DNA of 64,000 nt from Acidobacteriota bacterium (GTDB lineage Bacteria; Acidobacteriota; Polarisedimenticolia; J045), in contig JAUZRX010000023.1 of NCBI GenBank assembly GCA_030949985.1, forward strand, positions 62,001-126,000. The letters are read 5' to 3'. The notes beneath the pieces are model-generated. The model did no database searches and was not told the DNA's origin. It saw only the letters and a program-made list of their open reading frames with translations. This document shows, piece by piece, positions 8,612 to 20,691 of this stretch (its first letter is position 1; the number at the start of each line of letters is the position of its first letter). Both the position numbers and the translations under genes were made by a program.

Positions 8612-8910
8612 CTGTCCGCCTTCCCCGGGCCCGGGCCGCCCGCCCGGGAGGGAGAATCTCCAAAACCCGCGCCGAATCTCAACTTTGACCTTGGCTCGGG
8701 GGGCAAAAAGTGGTATCGATAGGTTAATCGATCTCGCGTGCAAGGAAAGCGCCATGGGGGGCACATCATCCTTGACACGCACCCTGCGGGCGGGACCTTC
8801 GGGTTTCGCCCGCATGTCTTTTCTGCCTCCCGGGGCCCCGGGTCCCGCGTCATTTCTCCTGGGCCGTGGCAAACTTGAAGGCCACCCGCCCCATCCCAGG
8901 AGTCGCATCC
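8612..8910. other. Divergent intergenic region between rlmD and nnr
   Basis: About 300 bases with no convincing gene. It holds a palindromic hexamer repeated twice with a 6-nt gap (ATCGAT at 8715-8720 and 8727-8732), a possible operator. There are isolated -35-like boxes on the plus strand (TTGACC 8685, TTGACA 8772) without good -10 partners at 16-18 nt, and the nnr ribosome-binding site AGGAG (8899-8903). Open frames crossing it are upstream extensions of rlmD or nnr. Confidence 0.5.
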
Positions 8911-10469
8911 ATGGAAGTGCTCGACGCCCGCCGCATGGCCCAGGCCGATCGGATCACCATCGACGAGGTGGGGATCCCCGGCCTGGTGCTGATGGAAAAC
9001 GCCGGCCGACTCGTCGCCGAGGAGGTGGCCGAGCGCGTCGACCCTCCGGGCCCGGCGCTGGTGGTCTGCGGGCGTGGCAACAACGGCGGCGACGGCTACG
9101 TGGTCGCGCGCCATCTGGCCCGTCTCGGCTACCAGGTCCAGGTGGTGGCCCTCGGCGGGAGCGGGTCCGCGCTGCGCGGAGACGCGGCGGCGATGGCCCG
9201 CGCCTGGCGGGGGCTCGGAGGAGCCGTGGAGACGGTGGGCTCGGCCCGGACCCTCTCGCGGCTCGCCCCCCTCTTCGAGGGGGCGGCGGTTGTGGTCGAT
9301 GCCCTTTTCGGCACGGGTTTGAGCCGCCCCCTCGAGGGTCCGGCCGCGGCGCTGGTGGAGGCCATCAACTCCTGCCCGGCGCCGGTGGTGGCGGTGGATC
9401 TTCCCTCGGGCCTCGATGCCTCCAGCCCGGATGTGCCGGAGGTGGTGGTGGAGGCCACCCTGACCGTCACCTTCGCCCGTCCCAAGCCCGCGCAGCTCCT
9501 TCCGCCCGCCGAGATGGTCTGTGGAGAGGTGGTCGTGGTGGACATCGGCATTCCGGCCCAGGTGGTCCTGCGGACCCGTCCCGACCTGCACTGGATGGGT
9601 GCGGAGGACGCCGCGCTGCTGCTGCCCGAGCGGGAGCCGGCCGATCACAAGGGCCGCTTCGGCCACGTGCTGGTGGTGGGAGGCAGCCGGGGCAAGGCCG
9701 GCGCGGCGGCTCTGGCCGGCTGGGGCGCCCTGCGGGCCGGGGCGGGGCTGGTCACGGTGGCCGCTCCCGAACCCGTACGACCGGAGGTGGCGGCCCTGGC
9801 TCCCGAGTTGATGACGGCCTCCCTGCCCGCGGGGCGGGAGGGCACCCTCGCCCGCGACGCCCACCGGCAGGTACTCGACCGGCTCGGGAAGTGCACGGTG
9901 CTGGCCGTCGGCCCCGGCCTCGGTGCGGGGCCCGTCGTCTCCACCGAGGCACGCCGGCTGGTGCGCTCGAGTCCCTTGCCCGTGGTCCTCGATGCCGACG
10001 GCCTGGGAGCCTTCGTCGGGCGCCATGTCAAAACGCTGGCCCGGCACCGGGCCCCGCTGGTGATCACACCCCACCCCGGTGAGGCGGGCCGGCTCCTGGG
10101 CAGCAGCTCGGCGGCCGTGCAGGCCGATCGCCTGGGTGCCGCGCGGGCTCTGGCCTCCATGGCCGATGCGGTGTGCGTGCTCAAGGGCCATCGCACCCTG
10201 ACCGTGTCACCGGGGGGCACGGCCATCATCAATGCCACGGGCAACCCGGGCATGGCCAGTGGAGGCATGGGCGACCTGCTGACCGGCATCATCGCCGCCC
10301 TGCTCGCCCAGGGGCTCGAAGCCATGGAGGCCGCCGCTCTCGGGGCCTATCTCCATGGTCTCGCCGCCGACCTGAGCCTCGACCGGGGCGAGGCGCCGGC
10401 CAGCCTGGTGGCGACCACCGTCGCCCGCGCGTTGCCGGCGGCCCTGCGGCAGATCGGCGGAGACCCGGC

Positions 10470-10473
<4 letters not shown>
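8911..10473 (+). CDS. nnr: Bifunctional NAD(P)H-hydrate epimerase / ADP-dependent dehydratase
   Basis: Repairs damaged NAD(P)HX. The N-terminal YjeF_N-type domain (about residues 1-215, with ENAGRLVAEEV, VCGRGNNGGDGYVVARHL and DALFGTGLSRPL) epimerises the R form. The C-terminal carbohydrate-kinase-like domain (about 225-515, with HPGEAGRLLG and GNPGMASGGMGDLLTG) dehydrates the S form using ADP. At 520 residues it is the usual fusion size. The ATG at 8911 has AGGAG 8 nt upstream, so a longer start at 8866 is less likely. The stop overlaps the tsaE GTG start (10470-10473); the nnr-tsaE pair is conserved in many bacteria. Confidence 0.95.
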
Positions 10474-12435
<1,962 letters not shown>

Positions 12436-12459
12436 GCCCGACGGGCCCGCGGCCCGGCG

Positions 12460-13506
12460 TCACTCTCCGAGGCGGTGTCCGCAACGCGGACAGAATCGCG
12501 CGCCGGCCGGGTGAACGCCGCCACACCCGGAGCAGGTGCCGCCGGCCGTCTTCCGGCCGCAGTGCCGGCAGAATCGTGCGTCCGCTTCGATGGGCTTGCC
12601 GCAGGCCGGGCAGGCCGGCTCCCCGCTGACGGACGGTTCGGCAGCGACCACGGTTCCGCTCCGGTCGAGCGCCTCGCGGATCAGGCCCGGCATGGCCATG
12701 CCCAACCCGGCCCCCACGCCGAGACCCATGCCCTCCCCGGCACTCGATCCCCCGCCGCCGGCCGCCGCGTCCCCGAGGGCCCGGGCCGCCTTGAAGCCCA
12801 TGTACCGGCCGCCCATGCCCACTGCGGCCATGCCGGAGCGTTCGTCGATCACCCGGGCCACTTCCTCCGGAGGCGTGATGGCCGCGATCAGCAGTTTCTC
12901 GAGTTCCAGGCCGTAGCCCGCCAGGTCGTGCTCGACCCGCCGGGCAAGATCGGCGGCCACTTCATCGTAGTGGGCCGGGAGTTCGAGCAGGCCGATACCC
13001 GCCTCGCCCAGGGTGTCGTTGAGCCGGCCTACGATGATCTCGCGGAAATAGTCTTCCACCGCCGCCACCTGGTAGCTTGGGAGGGTTCCCACCAGGGTAT
13101 TGACGAGCTGCTTCGGATCCCGCACGCGCAACGCATAGCGCCCGTGGGCCCGAAGCCGCACCATGTCGAATTCGGGATCGCGGAAGACGACGGGGTCCCG
13201 CGTGCCCCAGCGCAGGTCGGTGAAGGTCTTCTTCGACACGAAATAGGTGTCGGCGCGGAAGGGCGTCTTCCCGCCGAAGGGAATCTTCAAGACCTCCACC
13301 AGCAGCGGAATATTCGCCGTGTCGAGGGTGTGGCGCCCGGTTTCGAAGACGTCCAGCGCATGGCCGTTGCGGAAGAACACGGCCCACTGGTTTTCCGTGA
13401 CGACGAGCTGGGCGCCGAACTTGATCTCGCCACCCGGCTCGAAGCGATGGACGATTTCCGTTCCGCTCTCTTCCCGCCATTCGATGACTTCGATGCTCAG
13501 ACCCAC
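12460..13506 (-). CDS. SPFH-domain protein with C-terminal double zinc ribbon
   Basis: A 348-residue cytoplasmic-type protein. An N-terminal SPFH/Band-7-like domain of the YdjI/virion-core-protein type (about residues 1-225) contains the characteristic FFRNGHALDVFETGRHTLDT and KKTFTDLRWGTRDPVVFRD segments. A glycine-rich linker (about 245-275) follows, then two zinc ribbons: CPAC...CRHC and CSGC...CPRC. Relatives are often linked to envelope or phage-shock-like stress, but the function is not established. The start is the GTG at 13506 (VGLSIEVIEW) because GAGAGGAG lies just upstream; longer starts lack such a site. It lies between secA and guaB on the same strand, with gaps of 147 and 89 nt. 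Confidence 0.8.
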   Translation of the reverse strand: MGLSIEVIEWREESGTEIVHRFEPGGEIKFGAQLVVTENQWAVFFRNGHALDVFETGRHTLDTANIPLLVEVLKIPFGGKTPFRADTYFVSKKTFTDLRWGTRDPVVFRDPEFDMVRLRAHGRYALRVRDPKQLVNTLVGTLPSYQVAAVEDYFREIIVGRLNDTLGEAGIGLLELPAHYDEVAADLARRVEHDLAGYGLELEKLLIAAITPPEEVARVIDERSGMAAVGMGGRYMGFKAARALGDAAAGGGGSSAGEGMGLGVGAGLGMAMPGLIREALDRSGTVVAAEPSVSGEPACPACGKPIEADARFCRHCGRKTAGGTCSGCGGVHPAGARFCPRCGHRLGE

Positions 13507-13653
13507 GGCGCTCTCCTCTCCCTGTCGGCAAGACTTCACCTGGATCAAGCTGGCGCCGGGCGGGACGGGCGGCAAGTTCCGGCAAGCGCCGAATGACCGC
13601 CACGGGAGGAACCGGAGAGAGGCGAACAGGGGGGAACGCGGCCGGTCAGCGCT

Positions 13654-16371
13654 TCAACCGCAACACTTCTTGTATTTCTTGCCCGAACCACAGGGGCATG
13701 GGTCATTGCGCCCCACCTTGGAGCCCGACCGGCGGACCGTCTGCGCCTGCCTGGCCTCCTCCCCGGCCTTCGACCGGGAGGCGGCGCGAAAGATCGCCTC
13801 CTGCTCCTGGCGCCGACGGGCTTCCTGCTGACGGCGTTCTTCTTCGCTCATCGGTTCGAGCAGCATCAGGTAGCGGATGATCTCGCCCTCGATGCGCTCT
13901 TTCATCGCCGCGAAGAGTTCGAAGGACTCGCGCTTGTATTCCACCAACGGGTCGCGCTGGGCGTAGGCCCGCAGGGAAATCCCTTCCTTGAGGTGATCGA
14001 GGGCCAGCAGGTGGTCTTTCCACTGGTTGTCGATGATCTGGAGGATCACGTAGGTCTCGTAGCGCCGCATCATCTCGGCACCGACCCGCCCCTCCTTTTC
14101 GGCATAGCGCTTTTCCACCAGCTCCCGCAGGCTGGCGACCATTGTCTCCCGGTCGTCGTTGAGTTCGAGGCCACCCGCCGCCGGATCGAAGCCGAAGTAG
14201 TGCAGGAACTGGGCGCTGAACTCGTCGAGCTGGGGCTCGCCGCCCCCCTTCTCGTCTTGAGCCAGGTACTGGTCGAAGAGGTATTCGATCAGATCACCGG
14301 CGCGGTCCATCACGTAGTCCCGCGGCGATCCGCTCTCGAGGATCTCGCGACGCAGGCCATAGACTTCCTGTCGCTGGAGATTCTGCACGTCGTCGTACTT
14401 GATCAGCTGCTTGCGGATCTCGAAGTTCTGCGCCTCGACTTGCCGTTGCGCCCGCTCGATCTGCTTGCTCACCAGCCGGGACTCGATGGGAGCGTCGTCG
14501 GCGCCCTCGAGAGCCTTTTCCATCAGCCAGCGCGCAAAGCGCCGCATCAGGTCGTCTTCCAGCGAGAGGTAGAAGCGCGAGGAACCGGGATCGCCCTGCC
14601 GTCCCGCACGCCCCCGGAGCTGATTGTCGATACGCCGGGCTTCGTGCCGCTCGGTTCCGATGATGTGCAGCCCGCCGAGGCGGATCACCTCTTCGTGCTC
14701 CCGGGCACAGGTCGTCTTGGCGTCTTCCATCGCCTTGGCACGGACGGCATCGTCCACGTCGTCCCAGCTCTGCCCCGTTCGTTCGGCGACCAGGGTCCGG
14801 GCCAGGTGCTCGGGGTTGCCGCCGAGGAGAATGTCCGTACCGCGACCGGCCATGTTGGTGGCAATGGTCACCGCCCCGAGACGTCCGGCCTGGGCCACGA
14901 TCTCGGCTTCCTGGGCATGATGCTTGGCGTTGAGCACCTTGTGGGGAATGCCGGCCCGCTTGAGCAGCTTGGAGAGATGCTCGGATTTCTCGATCGAGGT
15001 CGTACCGACCAGCACCGGCTGGCGCCGCTCGTGAGCCTCGGCGATATCTTCCACCACCGCCTGGAACTTGCCCTTCTCGGTGCGGAAAATAGCGTCCGGA
15101 TCATCGCGGCGGATCATCGGCTTGTTGGTCGGGATGACCATCACGTCGAGCTTGTAGATCTCGGCGAACTCGGCCGCCTCGGTCTCCGCGGTTCCCGTCA
15201 TTCCCGACAGCTTGTCGTACATCCGGAAGAGGTTCTGGAACGTGATCGTCGCCAGCGTCTGGTTTTCGCTGCGGATCTCGACCCCTTCCTTGGCCTCCAC
15301 CGCCTGGTGCAACCCGTCCGACCAGCGCCTTCCGGGCATCTTGCGGCCGGTGAACTCGTCGATGATGATGACTTCCTCATCTTCGACCAGGTAGTCCACG
15401 TCGCGCTGGTAGAGGGTATGGGCCCGCAGCGCCTGGCCGGCGGCGTGCAGGATCTCGATGTTCGACGGATCGTAGAGGTTCCCGACTCCCAGGAGTTTCT
15501 CCAGGTGGGCCACGCCCCGCTCCGTGAGCACCACGTTGCGACTCTTCTCGTCGACGATGTAATCGCCGCTCTGCTCGAGTTCCTCGCGCTGCTCGCGGGA
15601 CGCCTCGCCGGCGATCACCGCGCCGGGCACGAGCTTGGGGACCACCGCATCGACCTGGTAGTAGACGCTGGTGTCACCCTCGGACGGCCCCGAGATGATC
15701 AGCGGGGTGCGCGCCTCGTCGATCAAGATCGAATCGACTTCGTCGACGATGGCGTAGTGGTGCCCCTTCTGCTGCACCATCGACGAGTGCGTGAATTTCA
15801 TGTTGTCGCGCAGGTAGTCGAAACCGAACTCGTTGTTCGTCCCGTAGGTGATGTCCGCGCCGTAGGCCTCGCGACGCTGCTGGTCGTCGAGCTGGTGCTG
15901 GATGCAGCCGACACTCAGGCCCATGAAGCGATAGACGCGCCCCATCCATTCGGCGTCACGGCTGGCCAGGTAGTCGTTGACCGTCACCACGTGGACGCCG
16001 TTGCCGTCGAGGGCGTTGAGATAGGCCGGCAGGGTGGCCACCAGGGTCTTGCCCTCGCCGGTTCGCATCTCCGCGATGGCACCCCGGTGAAGGACGATGC
16101 CACCGATCAACTGCACGTCGAAATGCCGCATGCCGAGTACGCGCCGCGCCGCCTCGCGCACCGCGGCGAAGGCCTCGACCAGCAGGTCGTCGAGGGTCTC
16201 GCCCTGGTCGAGGCGCCGGCGGAACTCGACCGTCTTGGCCGCGAGTTGCTCGTCGCTCAGCGCCCGCATCTCCGGTTCGCGCTCGCCGATCGCGGCGACG
16301 ATCGGCTGCAGGCGCCGCAACTCGCGCTCGTTCTGCGTGCCGAAGATCTTTCCCAGTAGCTTGTTGATCAT
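13654..16371 (-). CDS. secA: Preprotein translocase ATPase SecA
   Basis: The ATP-driven motor that pushes secretory proteins through SecYEG. At 905 residues it is full length. Visible are the Walker A region [20 protein letters not shown] (about residue 102), [20 protein letters not shown] (about 206), the AGRGTDI motif of the second helicase domain, [20 protein letters not shown], and the C-terminal zinc-binding SEC-C motif [14 protein letters not shown] that binds SecB or phospholipid. The start [10 protein letters not shown] is the standard SecA N-terminus. It lies 64 nt after the M23 peptidase gene on the same strand. Confidence 0.98.
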   Translation of the reverse strand: MINKLLGKIFGTQNERELRRLQPIVAAIGEREPEMRALSDEQLAAKTVEFRRRLDQGETLDDLLVEAFAAVREAARRVLGMRHFDVQLIGGIVLHRGAIAEMRTGEGKTLVATLPAYLNALDGNGVHVVTVNDYLASRDAEWMGRVYRFMGLSVGCIQHQLDDQQRREAYGADITYGTNNEFGFDYLRDNMKFTHSSMVQQKGHHYAIVDEVDSILIDEARTPLIISGPSEGDTSVYYQVDAVVPKLVPGAVIAGEASREQREELEQSGDYIVDEKSRNVVLTERGVAHLEKLLGVGNLYDPSNIEILHAAGQALRAHTLYQRDVDYLVEDEEVIIIDEFTGRKMPGRRWSDGLHQAVEAKEGVEIRSENQTLATITFQNLFRMYDKLSGMTGTAETEAAEFAEIYKLDVMVIPTNKPMIRRDDPDAIFRTEKGKFQAVVEDIAEAHERRQPVLVGTTSIEKSEHLSKLLKRAGIPHKVLNAKHHAQEAEIVAQAGRLGAVTIATNMAGRGTDILLGGNPEHLARTLVAERTGQSWDDVDDAVRAKAMEDAKTTCAREHEEVIRLGGLHIIGTERHEARRIDNQLRGRAGRQGDPGSSRFYLSLEDDLMRRFARWLMEKALEGADDAPIESRLVSKQIERAQRQVEAQNFEIRKQLIKYDDVQNLQRQEVYGLRREILESGSPRDYVMDRAGDLIEYLFDQYLAQDEKGGGEPQLDEFSAQFLHYFGFDPAAGGLELNDDRETMVASLRELVEKRYAEKEGRVGAEMMRRYETYVILQIIDNQWKDHLLALDHLKEGISLRAYAQRDPLVEYKRESFELFAAMKERIEGEIIRYLMLLEPMSEEERRQQEARRRQEQEAIFRAASRSKAGEEARQAQTVRRSGSKVGRNDPCPCGSGKKYKKCCG

Positions 16372-16435
16372 ATTGTCATCCCCGAGGTGCGCAGCATAGC
16401 CCGGATCTCACGCCGCGCCCAGCCGCCGGGGAAGG

Positions 16436-17332
16436 TCAGTAGATCACGTCCTCGAGCACATACTTCATCGGATCGACCCGCTTGCCGCCCACGAGAACCT
16501 CGTAGTGCAGGTGCGGCGCGGTGGAGCGGCCGGTGTTGCCCACCAGGGCGATGACGTCTCCCCGGCGGACCTTTTGTCCCGGGCGCACCTTGTAGCCGTG
16601 GAGGTGTCCGTAGCGGGTCACCAGGCCGTTGCCGTGGCTGATGTAGAGCACCCGACCGTAGCCTCCGTTGCGCTCGGTCTTGACCACGATGCCGTCGGCG
16701 GGAGCGTAGACCGGCGTGCCTTCGGGGGCTGCGATGTCGAGTCCGTGGTGGAACTGCCGGCGGCCGGTGAAGGGATCCCGCCGCCAGGAAAAGCCCGACC
16801 CGATCAATCCGTGCACGGGGAGGATCGAAGGCGTGCGGGAGAGCATGTCGGTCTGTTCCCCGAGCACCTCCTCGACGGTATCGAGACGTCGCGAGAGCAG
16901 GCGGCTGCGGTCGAGGAGCTCGCCCGTCTCGCCCCGGGCCATCTCCGCCCGGCTCAACAAATCGAGAGCCTCGCCGGCGATGGCCTGTCCCTGGCCCTGC
17001 CCCGCCGTGGCCGGCAGGTCGAGTCCCGCGAGGGTCGCCAGCCGCGAGGTGCGCCGCTCGAAAGCATCGAGCCTCTGGCGCAGCTCACGCATCGAGGCAT
17101 CGATCTCGTCCGTCCGGGCCGCCAGGTCGTCCCGTTCGGCCTGCACGCTGGCCAGGGTCCGTGAAAGCCGGGCGCCGCGCAGCATCAGCAAGGGCGTCGC
17201 CGCCGCCAGCATCGCCACCACGGCCAGCACCGCGGCGCCCACGAGCAACTGCCGGCCACTGAGGTGGTAGCGCCGCAAGCCGCCGCGGGCATCGGGAACG
17301 ATCATCACGGTAAAGTTTCGGCGAAGGAACAC
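16436..17332 (-). CDS. Membrane-anchored M23 family metallopeptidase (LytM domain)
   Basis: A 298-residue envelope protein: a short cytoplasmic head, one transmembrane helix (about 30-52), a coiled-coil-like region (about 55-165) and a C-terminal LytM/M23 domain. Zinc-ligand motifs are intact (HHGLDIAAPEG with H and D; HLHYEV with HxH), so a catalytically active peptidoglycan endopeptidase is likely. The layout resembles the NlpD/EnvC/MepM-like group found next to secA in many bacteria. I chose the GTG at 17332 (VFLRRNFTVM) because GGAAAGG lies 6 nt upstream; an ATG at 17437 would add 35 residues with no supporting signal. A good promoter lies 52-81 nt upstream. Confidence 0.87.
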   Translation of the reverse strand: MFLRRNFTVMIVPDARGGLRRYHLSGRQLLVGAAVLAVVAMLAAATPLLMLRGARLSRTLASVQAERDDLAARTDEIDASMRELRQRLDAFERRTSRLATLAGLDLPATAGQGQGQAIAGEALDLLSRAEMARGETGELLDRSRLLSRRLDTVEEVLGEQTDMLSRTPSILPVHGLIGSGFSWRRDPFTGRRQFHHGLDIAAPEGTPVYAPADGIVVKTERNGGYGRVLYISHGNGLVTRYGHLHGYKVRPGQKVRRGDVIALVGNTGRSTAPHLHYEVLVGGKRVDPMKYVLEDVIY

Positions 17333-17383
17333 GACGCACCTTTCCGAGGGTCCCCGCTCGCCTACGGAGCGTGGAGGAGGCGC

Positions 17384-17413
17384 AATATAGCCTCCGCAAC
17401 GCCGAAGTGGCAA
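17384..17413 (-). promoter_or_regulatory. Candidate sigma70 promoter for the M23 peptidase gene
   Basis: Minus strand: TTGCCA (17413-17408), 18-nt spacer, TATATT (17389-17384). Each hexamer matches consensus at five of six positions. The -10 lies in the loop of a 6-bp inverted repeat (GGAGGC/GCCTCC, 17376-17395). It may also drive secA downstream. Confidence 0.55.
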
Positions 17414-17593
17414 ACGAATCGGAAAGAGCCGTTTCAAACTGCGTGCCGCCCGGCGCCGGATACCCGGAAACCATCGTGAGCGATTCCGAAAGAGTCGCCC
17501 CGCGGCGAATTACGAAATCGTGCCCAGGGGATCACCGACGGCACCCGGCCCCCCTCCCTACCATCGCGTCCCGTTCGGCGTCAGAATCCCCCC

Positions 17594-18646
17594 ATGAACC
17601 TGGAATCGCAGCTTTCACGAACTCTTTTCGCCGGCGTCGGCGGCCCCGATCTCACCACGGCCGAAATCGCCGCCCTCGGCGACCTCCGGCCCGGTGGCGT
17701 CACTCTCTTCGGCCGCAATCTCCGCTCCCTGGCCCAGTTGCGCGACCTGGTCTGCGCCCTCGAAGAATGCGCCGGGAGGCCGCTGGTGGTGGCCATCGAC
17801 CTCGAGGGCGGACGGGTCCACCGCCTGACCGCCATCGACCCCCGCCTCGCCGCCTTGCCCGCGGCCCGCGAGCAGGCCCGCTGGTCCCTCAACCGCCTCG
17901 AGCGGACCTGGGAGGCGGTCGGCGTCCTGCTGGCCAGCGTGGGGATCGACCTGGACTTCGCCCCGGTGGTCGACCTGGACGAGGGCCTGGCCGCCAACGG
18001 CATCGGCGACCGGGCCTTCGACTCCGACCCCGACCGGGTGGTGGTGCGGGCCCGGGCTGTGATCGAGGGACTCGCCAGGGCGGGCCGGGCCTCGTGTCTC
18101 AAGCATTTTCCCGGCCTGGGGGGCACGCGCACCGACACCCACCGGGCCCTGGCCGTCTCGCCCCATGACGCGGGGGAACTTTGGGAGCGGCACGTCCACC
18201 CCTACCGGGAACTGACCGCCCTGGCGCCGGCGGTGATGACGGCCCACGCCGCCTACCCCTGCCTCGAGGAACCCCGCCTTCCCGGCAGCCTTTCCGCCTC
18301 GATCGTCACCGGCTGGCTGCGCGAGCGCCTCGGTTACCAGGGCGTGGTCTTCAGCGATGACCTGGGTATGGGCGCGCTTGCCGGCTGCGGCGACGACGGC
18401 GACCGCGCCCTGGCCGTCCTGGCGGCCGGGGCCGATGTGGCTCTCTTCTGCCACGATCTCGACGCGCCGCGGCGGGCCCGGGATTGCCTCTTCCGGGCCA
18501 TCGCCCGCGGCGCCCTCGATCCATCGCGGCTGAGCCGCTCGGCGGCCCGCGTCGAGAAGCTGGCCGACCGCCCCCCGGCGACCGTCGGCGCGGAAGCGGC
18601 GCTCGAATCGCTCGTCGAGACCCTGCTCCACCCACTCGATCCCTAG
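17594..18646 (+). CDS. nagZ: Glycoside hydrolase family 3, beta-N-acetylhexosaminidase (NagZ-like)
   Basis: A 350-residue GH3 enzyme that removes GlcNAc from anhydromuropeptides in cell-wall recycling. Family signatures are VAIDLEGGRVHRL (about 74-86), KHFPGLGGTRTDTHRAL (about 161-177, holding the Asp-His acid/base dyad of NagZ-type enzymes) and VFSDDLGMGAL (about 253-263, with the nucleophile aspartate). No signal peptide, consistent with a cytoplasmic enzyme. The start ATG has no Shine-Dalgarno but has CAGAAT 6 nt upstream. Other recycling genes are not adjacent. Substrate is inferred from the motif set. Confidence 0.85.
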   Translation: MNLESQLSRTLFAGVGGPDLTTAEIAALGDLRPGGVTLFGRNLRSLAQLRDLVCALEECAGRPLVVAIDLEGGRVHRLTAIDPRLAALPAAREQARWSLNRLERTWEAVGVLLASVGIDLDFAPVVDLDEGLAANGIGDRAFDSDPDRVVVRARAVIEGLARAGRASCLKHFPGLGGTRTDTHRALAVSPHDAGELWERHVHPYRELTALAPAVMTAHAAYPCLEEPRLPGSLSASIVTGWLRERLGYQGVVFSDDLGMGALAGCGDDGDRALAVLAAGADVALFCHDLDAPRRARDCLFRAIARGALDPSRLSRSAARVEKLADRPPATVGAEAALESLVETLLHPLDP

Positions 18647-18743
18647 CCGCCCGTCGAAAGAGCCTTGTGCGAGCCAAGGGCCGAGATGGCAACCTCGGCC
18701 CCCGGCGTGGAAGGTTTGGGGGGGTGGACGGGATCGCCCGGAT

Positions 18744-19637
18744 CTACTCCGGCCAGAGTCCGGACCCGGTGAGAATCTCGAGAATCTCCAGGTACCGCTT
18801 GCGCGTGCCGCTGACGACTTCGTCGGGAAGATCGGGACCCGGAGGCGTCTTGTCCCAATCGAGAGTTTCGAGGTAGTCGCGTACGAACTGCTTGTCGAAG
18901 GAAGGCTGCGCCCGGCCGGGGGTGTAGGCGTCCCGGGGCCAGAAGCGGGAGGAATCCGGGGTGAGCATCTCGTCGCAGATCACGACCTTTCCATCGATCA
19001 TGCCGAACTCGAACTTGGTGTCGGCGATGATGATGCCCCGCTCGAGGGCGAAGGCCGCCGCCTTGCGGTAGAGCTCGAGGGTCAAGAATCGAAGCTGCTC
19101 GGCCCTCTCTCCGCCCACCAACGCGGCCATCGTGTCGAAGGAGATGTTCTCGTCGTGTCCGGTTTCCGCCTTGGTGGCCGGTGTGAAGATCGGCTCGGGA
19201 AGCTGTTCGGACTCCACCAGCCCTTCGGGCAGGGAGATGCCGCAGACCTTGTTCGTCGCGCAGTAGTCCTTCCAGCCGGAGCCCGAAAGGTAACCCCGCG
19301 CCACGCATTCCACCGGAAACATCTCGGCTCGCCGAACCAGCGCCGAGCGCCCGGCCAACTGGTCGGCCCAGCCCTGCAGCTCGGCCGGAAAATCGGCGAT
19401 TCGCTCGGCCACCAGGTGATTGCCCACCAGGTCTTTCGACCATTCGAACCAGAAGGACGACACCTGGTGCAGCACCTTCCCCTTGTCGGGAATGGGCTGG
19501 GGCAGGATGACGTCGAAGGCGGAAATGCGATCGGTGGCGATCAACAGCAGTTGATCACCGAATGCGTAGATATCCCGCACCTTGCCGCGGGAGAGAAGAT
19601 CCATGCCCGGAAGCCGGGTCTCGACCACCGCGTTCAT
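18744..19637 (-). CDS. purC: Phosphoribosylaminoimidazole-succinocarboxamide synthase
   Basis: Joins aspartate to CAIR with ATP in purine synthesis. At 297 residues it is the longer version of the family. Signatures include SRGKVRDIYAFGDQLLLIAT (about 16-35), DRISAFDVILPQPIPDKG (about 36-53), ARGYLSGSGWKDY and FEFGMIDGKVVICDEMLTPD (about 209-228, acidic metal site). A strong GGAGGAG site precedes the ATG. It follows the TPR gene by 22 nt on the same strand, so it is likely the last gene of the 22501-to-18744 operon. Confidence 0.96.
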   Translation of the reverse strand: MNAVVETRLPGMDLLSRGKVRDIYAFGDQLLLIATDRISAFDVILPQPIPDKGKVLHQVSSFWFEWSKDLVGNHLVAERIADFPAELQGWADQLAGRSALVRRAEMFPVECVARGYLSGSGWKDYCATNKVCGISLPEGLVESEQLPEPIFTPATKAETGHDENISFDTMAALVGGERAEQLRFLTLELYRKAAAFALERGIIIADTKFEFGMIDGKVVICDEMLTPDSSRFWPRDAYTPGRAQPSFDKQFVRDYLETLDWDKTPPGPDLPDEVVSGTRKRYLEILEILTGSGLWPE

Positions 19638-19659
19638 CGTACCGCTCCTCCGTGGGCTT

Positions 19660-20691
19660 TCAGCGCAACGCCTTGGCCCGGCTGCGGGCCTTGGCCCTCA
19701 GGTCTTTGTCACCGATTCGCATACGCGAAAAATTCTTGAGCAGGGTGACGGCCTCTTTCTTGCGCCCCGCCGCCAGCAGGGTTTCCGCGTAGTAGAACGG
19801 AGTGTTTTCGAAACGAAGATCGGGGACCCCCTCGAGGGGCGCCTTGGGCGGAGGCTTGGTATGGCCCTTCTTGGCCTTGGCGCGAATCTCCACCATTTTC
19901 GAGATGGGTTCGAGAATCTCGCGGGCGCGATCCATCTCGCCGGCTTCGATGAGCAGACGGCCCAGTTCGAAGGCCGCGTTTTCGCGCACGTAGCCGTAAC
20001 GCCCCTGGGGATAGGGCCAGCCCTCGGTAGGAGCCCAGAGCCCGACATTGCGGATCGCCTTTTCGAGCCACTCCCGCGCCGCCGCCGGGTCCTCCTCCGC
20101 GATCGCGATCAACCCCATTTCGTAAGTCGCGTAGGCGTGCTGGGGCTCCCGCCCGATCACCTGGGTCAGCAGGGCCTTGGCGGTTTCCAGGTCGCCCTCT
20201 TCTTCGGCCACCAGCGCGCGATTGAAACGCGCCAGGTGTACAGCGGCGGCACGGGGAGGGTCATCCTTGCCCGGACCCATGTCGATCAATCTCTGGTAGG
20301 TCTGCTTGGCCTTCTCACGACTCGCAGCGCCACTGACCTCGTAAGCCTTGGCCAGGAGAAACAGACCGATGGGATCGTCGGGCTCGACGGTGGTGGCGCG
20401 TTCGAGGTATTGCCGGGCCCGCACCACGTCTCCACCCGGACGCCTCAATTCCACCAGCCCGAGCTGTCGCAGTGCCCCCGCATGGTCGGGGTGCGCCTTG
20501 ACGAAGTCGTAGAACCACGACTCCGCCTTGTCCCACTGGCGCTTGGCGACCAGTTTCTGGCCGGGGGCCAATTCGGGGTCGACCGCCACCGCGCCGGCCG
20601 CCTCCACCGGCAGGGCCAGCAGCAACAGCAGGCCGGCCGGCAAGAGCCACCGCAGCGCGGCGAGCCCGTCAGGGCGAGAAAGCTGTCTCAT
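19660..20691 (-). CDS. Exported tetratricopeptide-repeat protein
   Basis: A 343-residue protein with an N-terminal signal or anchor (WLLPAGLLLLLALPVEAAG, about residues 15-33), so probably periplasmic. The rest is TPR-like helical pairs, for example AESWFYDFVKAHPDHAGALR, ARQYLERATTVEPDDPIGLF, AKALLTQVIGREPQHAYATY and AREWLEKAIRNVG. These scaffolds mediate protein contacts; no enzymatic motif is seen. The start overlaps the 3' end of the phosphatase-fold gene by 23 bp, implying coupling. Partner unknown; the preceding membrane protein is the natural candidate. Confidence 0.8.
   Translation of the reverse strand: MRQLSRPDGLAALRWLLPAGLLLLLALPVEAAGAVAVDPELAPGQKLVAKRQWDKAESWFYDFVKAHPDHAGALRQLGLVELRRPGGDVVRARQYLERATTVEPDDPIGLFLLAKAYEVSGAASREKAKQTYQRLIDMGPGKDDPPRAAAVHLARFNRALVAEEEGDLETAKALLTQVIGREPQHAYATYEMGLIAIAEEDPAAAREWLEKAIRNVGLWAPTEGWPYPQGRYGYVRENAAFELGRLLIEAGEMDRAREILEPISKMVEIRAKAKKGHTKPPPKAPLEGVPDLRFENTPFYYAETLLAAGRKKEAVTLLKNFSRMRIGDKDLRAKARSRAKALR

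Noticed and set aside
8772-8777. Perfect TTGACA box in the rlmD-nnr gap
   Set aside because: No TANNNT hexamer lies 16-18 nt downstream on the plus strand, so no promoter can be supported.
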